From the NCBI RefSeq assembly GCF_038397775.1, contig NZ_CP151650.1, positions 5,642,001-5,706,000 of the forward strand: 64,000 bases of DNA, in the 5' to 3' direction. This DNA comes from Pseudomonas sp. RC10. GTDB lineage: Bacteria > Pseudomonadota > Gammaproteobacteria > Pseudomonadales > Pseudomonadaceae. Position 1 is the stretch's first letter, and each line of letters opens with the position of its first letter. Below are positions 56,502 through 64,000 of the stretch, piece by piece. The notes under the pieces were generated by a model that saw only the letters and a list, made by a program, of their open reading frames with translations, was not told where the DNA came from and made no database searches. The translations under genes and the position numbers were made by a program.

Positions 56502-57722
56502 TCAGGTACCCGACAAATCCACATCGTTGGCCGATACATCCACCCGGCTGTCGAACCCCGGCGTGAGGATGATCTTGCGGCAGTCTTCCTCGCGTTTATC
56601 GAAGATTCTGTAGCCGTCCGCCGCCTCCTCCAAAGACAACCGGTGGGTGATGATTGCCTCCGGCGTCAGCGCGCCCTCTTCGATCAGTTTCAACAGTTCT
56701 GGCAGGTAGCGGTGCACGTGGGTCTGGCCCATCTTGAACGTCAGCCCCTTGTCGAACGCATCGCCGAACATGAAGCCGTGAATGAAACCCGCGTAAACCC
56801 CCGGCACGCTGAGGGTCCCGCCTCTGCGCACGGCCGCGATGCATTGGCGCAACGCCTTGCCGCTGCTGCCTTCCAGTTTGAGGGTCGCGAGGATGGTTTC
56901 GGTGGTACTGCCCTTGGCCTCGAACCCTACCGCGTCGATCACCGCATCGACGCCGCGCATGCCCGAGGTCTGACGGACGATGGTGTCCGCCGGGTCGTCG
57001 TCCTCATCGAAGTTGATCGGAATCACGCCGTAGGTGAACTGCGCGTAGGCAAGGCGGTAGGCGTGATGATCGACCATGAAAATCTTCTCGGCCCCGAGCA
57101 TTTTCGCGCACGCCGCGCTCAGCAGTCCGACAGGTCCGGCGCCGTAAATCGCCACGCTTGAGCCCTGTTTCACACCCGCGTTGAGTACGGCCTGCCACGC
57201 CGTGGGCAGGATGTCCGAGAGGAACAAGACCTTCTCATCCGCTAACGTTCCCGGCACCTTGAACGGCCCGACATTACCCTTCGGAACGCGCACGTATTCG
57301 GCCTGCCCACCGGGCACCCCGCCGTACAAATGGCTGTAGCCAAACAACGCCGCACCGGGCGCAATCGACTTTTTATTCAGAATCGCCCCGCGTCCCGTGT
57401 TAGTGGTTTCGCAGGCGGCAAATGCATCCATCTGACAGAAAAAACAGCTGCCACAAGCGATGACGAAAGGGATGACCACACGGTCGCCGGGCTTGACGGC
57501 GGTGACTTGCGGCCCGACTTCTTCGACGATGCCCATGAACTCGTGACCAAAAATGTCGCCTTGTTCGGTGGCGGGAATCTTGCCGCGATACAGGTGCAGG
57601 TCCGAGCCGCAAATGGCCGTGGCGGTGACTTTCAAGATCACATCATCGGCTTCCTGGATGACGGGGTCGGCGACGGTTTCCACGCGTACGTCGTGGGCGC
57701 CGTGATACGTCAGTGCACGCAT
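56502..57722 (-). CDS. zinc-dependent alcohol dehydrogenase
   Basis: A 406-aa medium-chain dehydrogenase resembling glutathione-independent formaldehyde dehydrogenases. The catalytic zinc ligands are in [11 protein letters not shown] and [12 protein letters not shown]. The structural zinc cluster is [17 protein letters not shown]. The Rossmann motif is [11 protein letters not shown]. The start is the ATG at 57722; the in-frame leader upstream has no ribosome-binding site. The substrate is not determined by sequence; it is monocistronic. Confidence 0.9.
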   Translation of the reverse strand: MRALTYHGAHDVRVETVADPVIQEADDVILKVTATAICGSDLHLYRGKIPATEQGDIFGHEFMGIVEEVGPQVTAVKPGDRVVIPFVIACGSCFFCQMDAFAACETTNTGRGAILNKKSIAPGAALFGYSHLYGGVPGGQAEYVRVPKGNVGPFKVPGTLADEKVLFLSDILPTAWQAVLNAGVKQGSSVAIYGAGPVGLLSAACAKMLGAEKIFMVDHHAYRLAYAQFTYGVIPINFDEDDDPADTIVRQTSGMRGVDAVIDAVGFEAKGSTTETILATLKLEGSSGKALRQCIAAVRRGGTLSVPGVYAGFIHGFMFGDAFDKGLTFKMGQTHVHRYLPELLKLIEEGALTPEAIITHRLSLEEAADGYRIFDKREEDCRKIILTPGFDSRVDVSANDVDLSGT

Positions 57723-57838
57723 GAACTTCTCCTTGGCCCGCAGGCCAGAGCGTTTTGCAGAGGCATACAACAAGGATAGGTGCAGGGGCGATGAAGTTCA
57801 GGGAACGACCCCATAGCCGACCAATGGGTGCGCGCCGT

Positions 57839-57928
57839 TGTAGGAGTGAGCTTGCTCGCGATAGCGTCATGCAGGTCCCTGCAACGGCGACTGATGCACC
57901 TCCATCGCGAGCAAGCTCACGCCTACAA
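57839..57928. repeat. REP inverted pair (GTAGGAGTGAGCTTGCTCGCGA family)
   Basis: TTGTAGGAGTGAGCTTGCTC and the partner ending CTCACGCCTACAAA, in the divergent gap between the dehydrogenase and the reductase. Confidence 0.85.
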
Positions 57929-57993
57929 AGAAATGCGCGAGGATTGGTGTAAATTGCGTAATGCCTTGAAACATTCCCCCAGCCGGAGCCACC

Positions 57994-58998
57994 ATGAGTT
58001 CTTCCCCCTTGCGCATTTGCATTGCTGGCGCTGGCGCCATTGGTTGTACGCTGGCGGCGCGCATCGCGTTGACGGGGCACCCGGTGAACGTCTTCGCCCG
58101 TGGCCGCACCCTGGCCGCGCTGCAACGCAACGGCATTCACCTGCAGGACTTGCAAGGCCGTCATCACGTGAAGGTCAACGCCAGCGACAGCGCCGAAACC
58201 CTTGGCGAGCAGGACATCGTTTTTCTGTGCACCAAAGCCCCTTCACTGAGCGGTCTCTTGCCGAACATCAGCCCTTTGATCGGTCCGGACACGGTTGTAG
58301 TGCCCGTGATCAACGGCGTGCCGTGGTGGTACTTCCATGGCGAAGGGGGTCAGTTCGAAGGCGAGCGCATCAACACCGTCGATCCCGACGGGCGCATCAC
58401 TGACACGCTGGATCTGCACAAGGTCATCGGCTGCGTCGTCTTCATCACGGCGCAAAGTTCTGCCCCTGCTGTCGTAAAAACCCACAACCCGTATCGCATT
58501 ATCTTCGGCGAATTGAACAATGAGCTGACATCGCGTCTGGAACGACTGGTGTCGCTGATTCAGGGCGCAGGGATCGAAGCCCAAGGCACTGACCGGATTC
58601 GCGATCAGCTGTGGACCAAGATCATCGCCAACCTCACGTCCAACCCGGTTTCAGTGGTGACCGGCGCAACGCTGGAGCAAATCTACGGCCTGCCGGACAT
58701 GCGCGAGCTGGCGCTGGCGACCTTCAACGAGGCGGTGCAAGTGGCGGCCGCTTATGACGCGAAGCTGAGCATGGAGCCGACGACTTTCATGCAGTTCGGC
58801 GCCAGCATGGGGCCGGTGCGCACGTCAATGCTGCAGGATTTTGATAAGGGCTTGCCGCTGGAACTGTCGGCGATCGGCGATGCGGTGGTGGAGTTGGCGG
58901 CGAAAGTGAACATCCCGATGCCGATCACCAAAAGCGTGCTGACGTTGGCGCGGTTTTGCGGGGAGCATGCGCACCATAAGGAGCATGGGCGGCATTGA
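57994..58998 (+). CDS. 2-dehydropantoate 2-reductase family protein
   Basis: A 334-aa ketopantoate reductase-family enzyme (KPR/ApbA). The NADPH-binding loop is CIAGAGAIGCTLAARIAL; the C-terminal helical domain starts near TDRIRDQLWTK (about 198) with the conserved Lys. The ATG at 57994 lies just after GGAGCC. True PanE roles would be in pantothenate synthesis, but many paralogues have unknown substrates. Its neighbourhood gives no pathway clue. Confidence 0.85.
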   Translation: MSSSPLRICIAGAGAIGCTLAARIALTGHPVNVFARGRTLAALQRNGIHLQDLQGRHHVKVNASDSAETLGEQDIVFLCTKAPSLSGLLPNISPLIGPDTVVVPVINGVPWWYFHGEGGQFEGERINTVDPDGRITDTLDLHKVIGCVVFITAQSSAPAVVKTHNPYRIIFGELNNELTSRLERLVSLIQGAGIEAQGTDRIRDQLWTKIIANLTSNPVSVVTGATLEQIYGLPDMRELALATFNEAVQVAAAYDAKLSMEPTTFMQFGASMGPVRTSMLQDFDKGLPLELSAIGDAVVELAAKVNIPMPITKSVLTLARFCGEHAHHKEHGRH

Positions 58999-59026
58999 GA
59001 TAGGGAATTGAGGGCCTGATGCCCAC

Positions 59027-59120
59027 CCTGTGGGAGCGAATTCATTCGCGAGTGGCCGGTACATCCCACACATGTTTGCCGGATGTACCACCGTATCGCG
59101 AATGAATTCGCTCCCACAGG
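59027..59120. repeat. REP inverted pair (GGGAGCGAATTCATTCGCG family)
   Basis: CCCTGTGGGAGCGAATTCAT and the inverted GAATTCGCTCCCACAGG with a spacer of about 45 nt, between the convergent 3' ends of the reductase and garD genes. Confidence 0.85.
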
Positions 59121-59153
59121 TTGAGACCCATGCCGATCTCGCGGCGCTTGTGA

Positions 59154-60707
59154 TCAGGTAATCGGCGCCGGGTTGAACAGGGTGATGTCGTTGTGCAAGC
59201 GGTAATGCTCGGTCCAGGTCTTCTTCTTGCCGCTGGCGACATCGAGATAGAAATGGAACAGCTCCCAGCCCAAGTCCTCAATGCTGGCACGACCGGTGGC
59301 GATACGCCCCGCATCAATGTCGATCAAGTCCGGCCAGCGTTGCGCCAGCTCGGTCCGGGTCGACACCTTCACCACCGGTGACATCGCCAGACCATAAGGC
59401 GTACCACGCCCGGTGGTGAACACGTGCAGGTTCATCCCGGCCGCCAGTTGCAGCGTACCGCAGACAAAGTCACTGGCAGGCGTTGCGCAAAAGATCAGCC
59501 CTTTGCGATTGACCCGCTCGCCAGGGCCCAGCACCCCGTTGATCGCGCTGTTGCCGGATTTGACGATCGACCCGAGGGACTTCTCGACGATGTTCGACAA
59601 CCCGCCCTTCTTGTTGCCCGGCGTGGTATTGGCGCTGCGGTCGGCCTCGCCCTTGGCCAGGTAACGGTCGTACCAGTCCATCTCGCGCACCAGTTCCTCG
59701 GCCACTTCCATGGTTTCAGCGCGGGAGGTCAGCAGGTAGATGGCGTCGCGCACTTCGGTCACTTCCGAGAACATCACGGTCGCGCCTGCGCGCAGCAACA
59801 GGTCGGAGGCGTAGCCCAGCGCCGGGTTGGCGGTGATGCCGGAAAACGCATCACTGCCGCCGCACTGCATGCCCAGAATCAACTCAGACGCGGGCACGGT
59901 TTCGCGACGACGTTCATCGAGCTTCTTCAGACGCACTTCGGCCAGCGCCATGATCTGCTCGATCATTTCGTTGAAGCCGTGTTTGGAGTCCTGCAAGCGG
60001 TACATCCACTCATCGCTCAGGTCGACCGACGGGTCGTTCTGATGCATGACCTGCTCGGCCTGCAATTTCTCGCAGCCCAGACCGATCACCAACGCTTCGC
60101 CACCCAGGTTCGGGTTGCGCGCCAGGTTGCGCACGGTGCGAATCGGGATGTACGCGTCCTTGGCCGTGATCGCCACGCCGCAGCCGTAGGTGTGGGTGAT
60201 GGCCACCACGTCATCGACGTTCGGGTACTTGGGCAGCAGCTCCTCGCGGATGCGCTTGACCGCAAAGTCCAGCACGCCGGTCACGCACTGCACGGTGGTG
60301 GTAATCCCGAGAATGTTGCGTGTGCCGACGGTGCCGTCAGCGTTGCGATAGCCCTCGAAAGTGAAGCCTTCCAGCGGCTCGCCCCGGCCTGGCACATCGG
60401 TGGACAGCGGCAGGCTGTCCAGCGGTGGCGCGCTCGGCATGCGCAGTTGATCTTCCTTGACCCAACTGCCGCGCGGAATCGGTTGCAGCGCATACCCGAT
60501 GGTCTGCCCGTAACGGATCACCGCCCCGCCTTCGGGAATGTCCACGGTGTTGACCTTGTGGCTTTGCGGCACGTTGTCGAGGGTCACCAGACCATTATCG
60601 AATTCAGTCCCCGCCGGTACGCCCTGGTCATTGACCACGACGACGACGTTATCGCGCTCGTGCAAACGGATGTAACGCGGCGAGTCGGCATGTTGAATCA
60701 AGTTCAT
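59154..60707 (-). CDS. garD: galactarate dehydratase
   Basis: A 517-aa UxaA/GarD family dehydratase, converting D-galactarate to 5-dehydro-4-deoxyglucarate. The N-terminal SAF-like domain (about 1-90) with [12 protein letters not shown] is followed by the large catalytic domain with [26 protein letters not shown] and [15 protein letters not shown]. It starts 29 bp after the MFS transporter gene, so the two form an operon. A glucarate role via a related dehydratase cannot be excluded. Confidence 0.92.
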   Translation of the reverse strand: MNLIQHADSPRYIRLHERDNVVVVVNDQGVPAGTEFDNGLVTLDNVPQSHKVNTVDIPEGGAVIRYGQTIGYALQPIPRGSWVKEDQLRMPSAPPLDSLPLSTDVPGRGEPLEGFTFEGYRNADGTVGTRNILGITTTVQCVTGVLDFAVKRIREELLPKYPNVDDVVAITHTYGCGVAITAKDAYIPIRTVRNLARNPNLGGEALVIGLGCEKLQAEQVMHQNDPSVDLSDEWMYRLQDSKHGFNEMIEQIMALAEVRLKKLDERRRETVPASELILGMQCGGSDAFSGITANPALGYASDLLLRAGATVMFSEVTEVRDAIYLLTSRAETMEVAEELVREMDWYDRYLAKGEADRSANTTPGNKKGGLSNIVEKSLGSIVKSGNSAINGVLGPGERVNRKGLIFCATPASDFVCGTLQLAAGMNLHVFTTGRGTPYGLAMSPVVKVSTRTELAQRWPDLIDIDAGRIATGRASIEDLGWELFHFYLDVASGKKKTWTEHYRLHNDITLFNPAPIT

Positions 60708-60736
60708 CACGGTATTCCTCAGTTTTTTGCTTGCGC

Positions 60737-62110
60737 TCAGCTTTTGGCTTGGGAAACTTCGCCAAGGTCGCTGGCCCGCACATCACCCTGCGTTGGGGTG
60801 TCTTTCAATTCCACGCGTTTGATTTCGCCCACGATGAACACATAGCTGATCACCGCCACCAGCGCGTTGGCGCCGACGAACACCAGCGCCCATTTGAACG
60901 AGCCGGTAGAACTGATGATGTAGCCGATGACGATCGGGGTGGTGATCGACGCGATGTTACCGAACATGTTGAACAGACCGCCGCTCAGACCGGCGATTTG
61001 TTTCGGCGAGGCGTCGGACATCACCGCCCAACCCAGTGCGCCCACGCCCTTGCCGAAGAAGGCCAGCGCCATGAAGCCCACGACGACCCATTCGATGTCC
61101 ACGTAGTTGCAGGTCACGATGGAGGTCGAAAGCAACAGACCGCCAATGATCGGCGCCTTGCGAGCGAAGGTCAGGGATTTGCCGCGACGTAGCAGCCAGT
61201 CGGAAATGATCCCGCCGAGCACGCCACCGATGAAGCCGCAGACCGCAGGCAAGGAGGCGATGAAACCGGCTTTGAGAATGGTCATACCGCGCTCCTGCAC
61301 CAGGTACACCGGGAACCAGGTCAGGAAGAAATAGGTGATGCCGTTGATGCAGTATTGGGCCAGATAAATGCCCAGCATCATGCGGTTAGTCAGCAGCTGC
61401 TTCACATAGTCCCATTTCGGGCCGCCGCTCTTGCCTTTGCCCTGCTCTTGGTCCATGTCGATCATGCCGCCGTTATTGGCGATGTGGTCGAGTTCGGCCT
61501 TGTTGATCATCGGGTGGTTGCGAGGGCTGTGGATGATTTTCAGCCAGATCAGCGAGAACACGATCCCGACGCCGCCCATGACCACGAACACATGCTGCCA
61601 GCCGAAGGTGAAGACGATCCAGCCCATGATCGGTGCGAACAACACAGTGGCGAAGTATTGCGCCGAGTTGAAAATCGCCGACGCGGTGCCGCGCTCGGAC
61701 GTCGGGAACCAGGCCGCGACAATACGTGCGTTGCCCGGAAAGGATGGCGCTTCCGCCAGACCCACCAGGAACCGCAGCATGAACAGCGCGACGATGGCGG
61801 TGGAGAGGCCGAACTCACCGACATAGCCTTGCAGCACGGTGAACAGCGACCAGGTGAAGATGCTCAGGGCGTAAATCTTTTTCGAGCCGAAACGGTCGAG
61901 CAGCCAACCGCCCGGAATCTGTCCGGCCACGTAGGCCCAACCGAATGCGGAGAAGATATAACCGAGGGTAACGGCGTCGATGCCGAGGCTTTTTTGCAGA
62001 CTGGAGCCAGCGATGGCGATGGTGGCACGGTCGGCGTAGTTGATCGTGGTCACCAGAAACAGCATGAGCAAGATCAAATAGCGGACGTGTGTCGGCTTGG
62101 TTTTTTGCAT
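60737..62110 (-). CDS. MFS aldarate transporter (GudP/GarP-like)
   Basis: A 457-aa MFS permease of the anion:cation symporter group with 12 TM helices, matching galactarate/glucarate transporters. Signatures include [17 protein letters not shown] near 25 and [18 protein letters not shown] near 118. It is positioned directly upstream of garD. Substrate assignment to galactarate/glucarate is inferred from homology and context. Confidence 0.9.
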   Translation of the reverse strand: MQKTKPTHVRYLILLMLFLVTTINYADRATIAIAGSSLQKSLGIDAVTLGYIFSAFGWAYVAGQIPGGWLLDRFGSKKIYALSIFTWSLFTVLQGYVGEFGLSTAIVALFMLRFLVGLAEAPSFPGNARIVAAWFPTSERGTASAIFNSAQYFATVLFAPIMGWIVFTFGWQHVFVVMGGVGIVFSLIWLKIIHSPRNHPMINKAELDHIANNGGMIDMDQEQGKGKSGGPKWDYVKQLLTNRMMLGIYLAQYCINGITYFFLTWFPVYLVQERGMTILKAGFIASLPAVCGFIGGVLGGIISDWLLRRGKSLTFARKAPIIGGLLLSTSIVTCNYVDIEWVVVGFMALAFFGKGVGALGWAVMSDASPKQIAGLSGGLFNMFGNIASITTPIVIGYIISSTGSFKWALVFVGANALVAVISYVFIVGEIKRVELKDTPTQGDVRASDLGEVSQAKS

Positions 62111-62352
62111 GTTCGAAAACTCCCACTCATTATTTTTTTACGCGGGTTAAACGATTTTTTATGTGTGTGTGCTGCTCGCCTCTGCCCCTAAAATCCAGAT
62201 GCGATTGAAGCCGTGTTTCAAAGGTGCAGCTTCACGCTGAAGCCACGGTGACGCCTAGGGTCAACTCACGCGCAAGCGACCTTGCTTACGCGAATGGCAT
62301 GAAACGGAAAATGGGAAAACGTCTGCCCTTATTCCAGAACCTCGACGGCAAA

Positions 62353-62376
62353 AAACCGCTGATCGCTCAGCGGTTT
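62353..62376. terminator. bidirectional terminator after kdgD
   Basis: AAACCGCTGA and TCAGCGGTTT form a perfect 10-bp stem (loop TCGC) flanked by A-run and T-run. It lies 17 bp after the kdgD stop on the minus strand, separating kdgD from the transporter-garD transcript. The remaining 62111-62352 region presumably contains the MFS promoter; no clear element was chosen. Confidence 0.8.
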
Positions 62377-62392
62377 TGCGGCAGGTCGAGTG

Positions 62393-63304
62393 TTACTGCT
62401 GACCTTGCTTGTCCATCAGCGCAGCGAGCATTTCGAACTCTTCTGGCGTCAGGTCGGTCAATGGCGCACGCACCGGGCCTGCGTCGTAGCCAGCGATTTT
62501 CGCGCCCGCTTTCACGATGCTGACTGCGTAGCCGGCTTTGCGGTTACGGATGTCCAGGTACGGCAGGAAGAAGTCGTCGATCAGCTTGCCAACGGTGGCG
62601 TGATCGTCCTTGGCGATAGCGTGGTAGAAGTCCATCGCCAGCTTCGGTACGAAGTTGAACACCGCCGAGGAGTAGACCGGCACGCCCAGCGCCTTGTAAG
62701 CAGCGGCGTAGACTTCGGCAGTCGGCAGACCGCCCAGGTAGGAGAAACGGTCGCCCATGCGGCGGCGGATCGAAACCATCAGCTCAATGTCACCCAGACC
62801 GTCTTTGTAGCCGATCAGGTTCGGGCAGCGCTCAGCCAGTTGCTCCAGCAGCGCAGGGGTCAGGCGGCAGACGTTACGGTTGTAGACAACCACGCCGATC
62901 TTGACCGATTTGCAGACCGCTTCGACGTGAGCGGCAACGCCGTCCTGGCTGGCTTCAGTCAGGTAGTGAGGCAGCAGCAGCAGGCCTTTGGCGCCCAGAC
63001 GTTCAGCTTCCTGAGCCTGTTGAATCGCTTGACGGGTCGGACCACCAACACCGGCCAGAATCGGTACGGTTTTCTCGCAGGTATCAACGGCGGTCTTGAT
63101 GACGTCGGAATATTCGCTGCCGGTCAGGGAGAAGAACTCACCTGTACCGCCCGCGGCGAACAGTGCAGAGGCGCCGTACGGGGCCAGCCATTCGAGACGT
63201 TTGATGTAACCAGCGCGGTGGAAATCGCCCTGGGCATTGAAGTCGGTAACCGGGAAGGACAGCAGACCGTGGGAAAGGATGGACTTCAGTTCTTGTGGAT
63301 TCAT
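62393..63304 (-). CDS. kdgD: 5-dehydro-4-deoxyglucarate dehydratase
   Basis: A 303-aa DapA-family lyase. It decarboxylates and dehydrates 5-dehydro-4-deoxyglucarate to alpha-ketoglutarate semialdehyde. The active-site segments are [23 protein letters not shown] and the Schiff-base lysine region [13 protein letters not shown]. The start is the ATG at 63304. Complete. It acts directly downstream of GarD metabolically. Confidence 0.95.
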   Translation of the reverse strand: MNPQELKSILSHGLLSFPVTDFNAQGDFHRAGYIKRLEWLAPYGASALFAAGGTGEFFSLTGSEYSDVIKTAVDTCEKTVPILAGVGGPTRQAIQQAQEAERLGAKGLLLLPHYLTEASQDGVAAHVEAVCKSVKIGVVVYNRNVCRLTPALLEQLAERCPNLIGYKDGLGDIELMVSIRRRMGDRFSYLGGLPTAEVYAAAYKALGVPVYSSAVFNFVPKLAMDFYHAIAKDDHATVGKLIDDFFLPYLDIRNRKAGYAVSIVKAGAKIAGYDAGPVRAPLTDLTPEEFEMLAALMDKQGQQ

Positions 63305-63796
63305 TATTCGAACACCCTGGGAAGCTAATTGTATGAATGGATCACCAGACCTGCGCTGATGTCGTAAGTCATCGTACAACTAGGAATGACATCTCTCAAT
63401 AGGGAGGATGAATTATTTATGTCCGGACAGGATGAGTGGTGTTTGGGGGCTTTGCGGGTGATGAGGATAAACCTGTAGCGGCACGGCTTGGGGGCGGTGC
63501 GTCGTTGAAATTGCTGCTGACCGCACGCAATGCCCTTGTAGGAGCCGGCTTGCTGGCGAAAGCGTCGTGGCTAGAGCATCGGCATTGGTGGTCTGACGCA
63601 TTCGCCAGCAAGCCGGCTCCTACAGAGGATGGTGTCGGGTCAGATAGGCCGTGCTAATGGCCGGCGCGTTCGCGGGCAAGCGCGCTCCTACAAACACGGT
63701 GACAGGGGCTGGCTCATTCACGGAGCTCCGGCACACCGCTCCTACAGATTTCGTGACACAGTGAACGATGCCTTGGCCATCGCAGGCCATACGACC
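63305..63796. other. intergenic stretch with REP elements upstream of kdgD
   Basis: No credible gene is seen in this 492-bp stretch. It contains the kdgD leader, a GATGTC/GACATC inverted motif at 63358-63393 that could be an operator for the adjacent GntR-type regulator (weak), and REP elements at 63536-63693. Confidence 0.6.
63536..63625. repeat. REP inverted pair (AGCCGGCTTGCTGGCGAA family)
   Basis: TTGTAGGAGCCGGCTTGCTG and the inverted AGCCGGCTCCTACAG, spacer of about 45 nt, in the gap upstream of kdgD. A related half-element (GTTCGCGGGCAAGCGCGCTC) lies at 63667-63693. Confidence 0.85.
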
Positions 63797-64000
63797 TCAA
63801 GCCCGTTGCGACTCCGCCTCTTCATGGGCATGACGCAACCGCTCGCGGCTGTTGGTGAGGTGCAGGCGCATCGCGGCGCGGGCGGCGTCGGAGTCCTGGC
63901 GGGCGATGGCGTCGTAGATTTCTTCGTGTTCGCGGCTCAGACGGTTCATGTAATGCTGATGATCGTCATGGGCCAGACGCGCCGAATTCAAACGGGTGCG
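63797..64000 (-). CDS. GntR/FadR-type regulator, partial (C-terminal end)
   Basis: The window captures only the last 67 residues of a minus-strand gene running off the right edge. They form the end of an FCD-type ligand-binding domain, with HDDHQHYMNRL, EHEEIYDAIARQDSDAARA and the terminal MRLHLTNSRERL helix. The gene lies upstream of kdgD in the same direction. It may control galactarate/glucarate catabolism; that is inference from position. Confidence 0.75.
   Translation of the reverse strand, partial: RTRLNSARLAHDDHQHYMNRLSREHEEIYDAIARQDSDAARAAMRLHLTNSRERLRHAHEEAESQRA

Noticed and set aside
63358..63393. Operator for the GntR-type regulator upstream of kdgD
   Set aside because: The inverted arms GATGTC/GACATC are only 6 bp and widely spaced; too weak to list as a site.

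Overview
The window is a chromosomal segment of a Pseudomonas, most like the fluorescens/syringae side of the genus. Three things point there. It is GC-rich with dense coding. It carries three families of Pseudomonas-type inverted REP pairs. It also has a long collinear block (zip-sodA-orfX-fumC-fagA, pmbA, yjgA, tldD, nitrilase, yhdP, rng, maf, mreDCB, gatCAB, rlpA-like) whose gene order I recall from P. aeruginosa around PA4467-PA4485. I saw no tRNA, rRNA, integrase, transposase or CRISPR array.

Layout. 1-4.5 kb: flavohemoglobin hmp with a sigma-54/NorR-type control region, cheV behind a sigma-28 promoter, a GNAT acetyltransferase, a small secreted protein and a GlxA-type regulator. 4.6-11.5 kb: a minus-strand chaperone-usher fimbrial cluster (subunits, chaperone, usher, second chaperone, tip protein). 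11.8-18.1 kb: an MdtC/MuxC-like RND adaptor and pump followed by a CopR/CusR-type two-component system. 18.0-19.2 kb: a module flanked by about 230-bp direct repeats, containing a glycine-zipper membrane protein and a translationally coupled small membrane protein. It looks like an effector/immunity pair resembling Tse4/Tsi4. 19.2-24.1 kb: a PhnA-type zinc-ribbon protein, a DUF1810 protein and an iron-sparing operon under a Fur box. 24.3-38.1 kb: PmbA/TldD, YjgA, nitrilase, YhdP, RNase G, Maf and MreDCB. 38.3-44.2 kb: GatCAB, an RlpA-like lipoprotein, a Ca2+/Na+ antiporter and an AEC carrier. 44.4-53.8 kb: a Tat-exported PhoD phosphatase, the fructose PTS operon fruBKA with divergent fruR, and TatD. 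53.9-59.0 kb: small accessory enzymes. 59.1-64.0 kb: galactarate catabolism (garD, MFS transporter, kdgD) and the C-terminal end of a GntR/FadR-type regulator that runs off the window.

How it fits together. FagA-FumC-OrfX-SodA-ZIP supplies iron-independent fumarase and Mn-type SOD plus metal uptake when Fur is relieved. The fruBKA genes are packed stop-on-start with a FruR-like operator upstream. MFS, GarD and KdgD convert imported galactarate or glucarate to alpha-ketoglutarate semialdehyde. The most unusual items are the repeat-flanked toxin-like module, a likely ATT start codon in mreC, a C-terminal frameshift that extends the ZIP transporter into a REP element, and three GT-N7-AC enhancer sites in front of hmp with no adjacent NorR-type gene.
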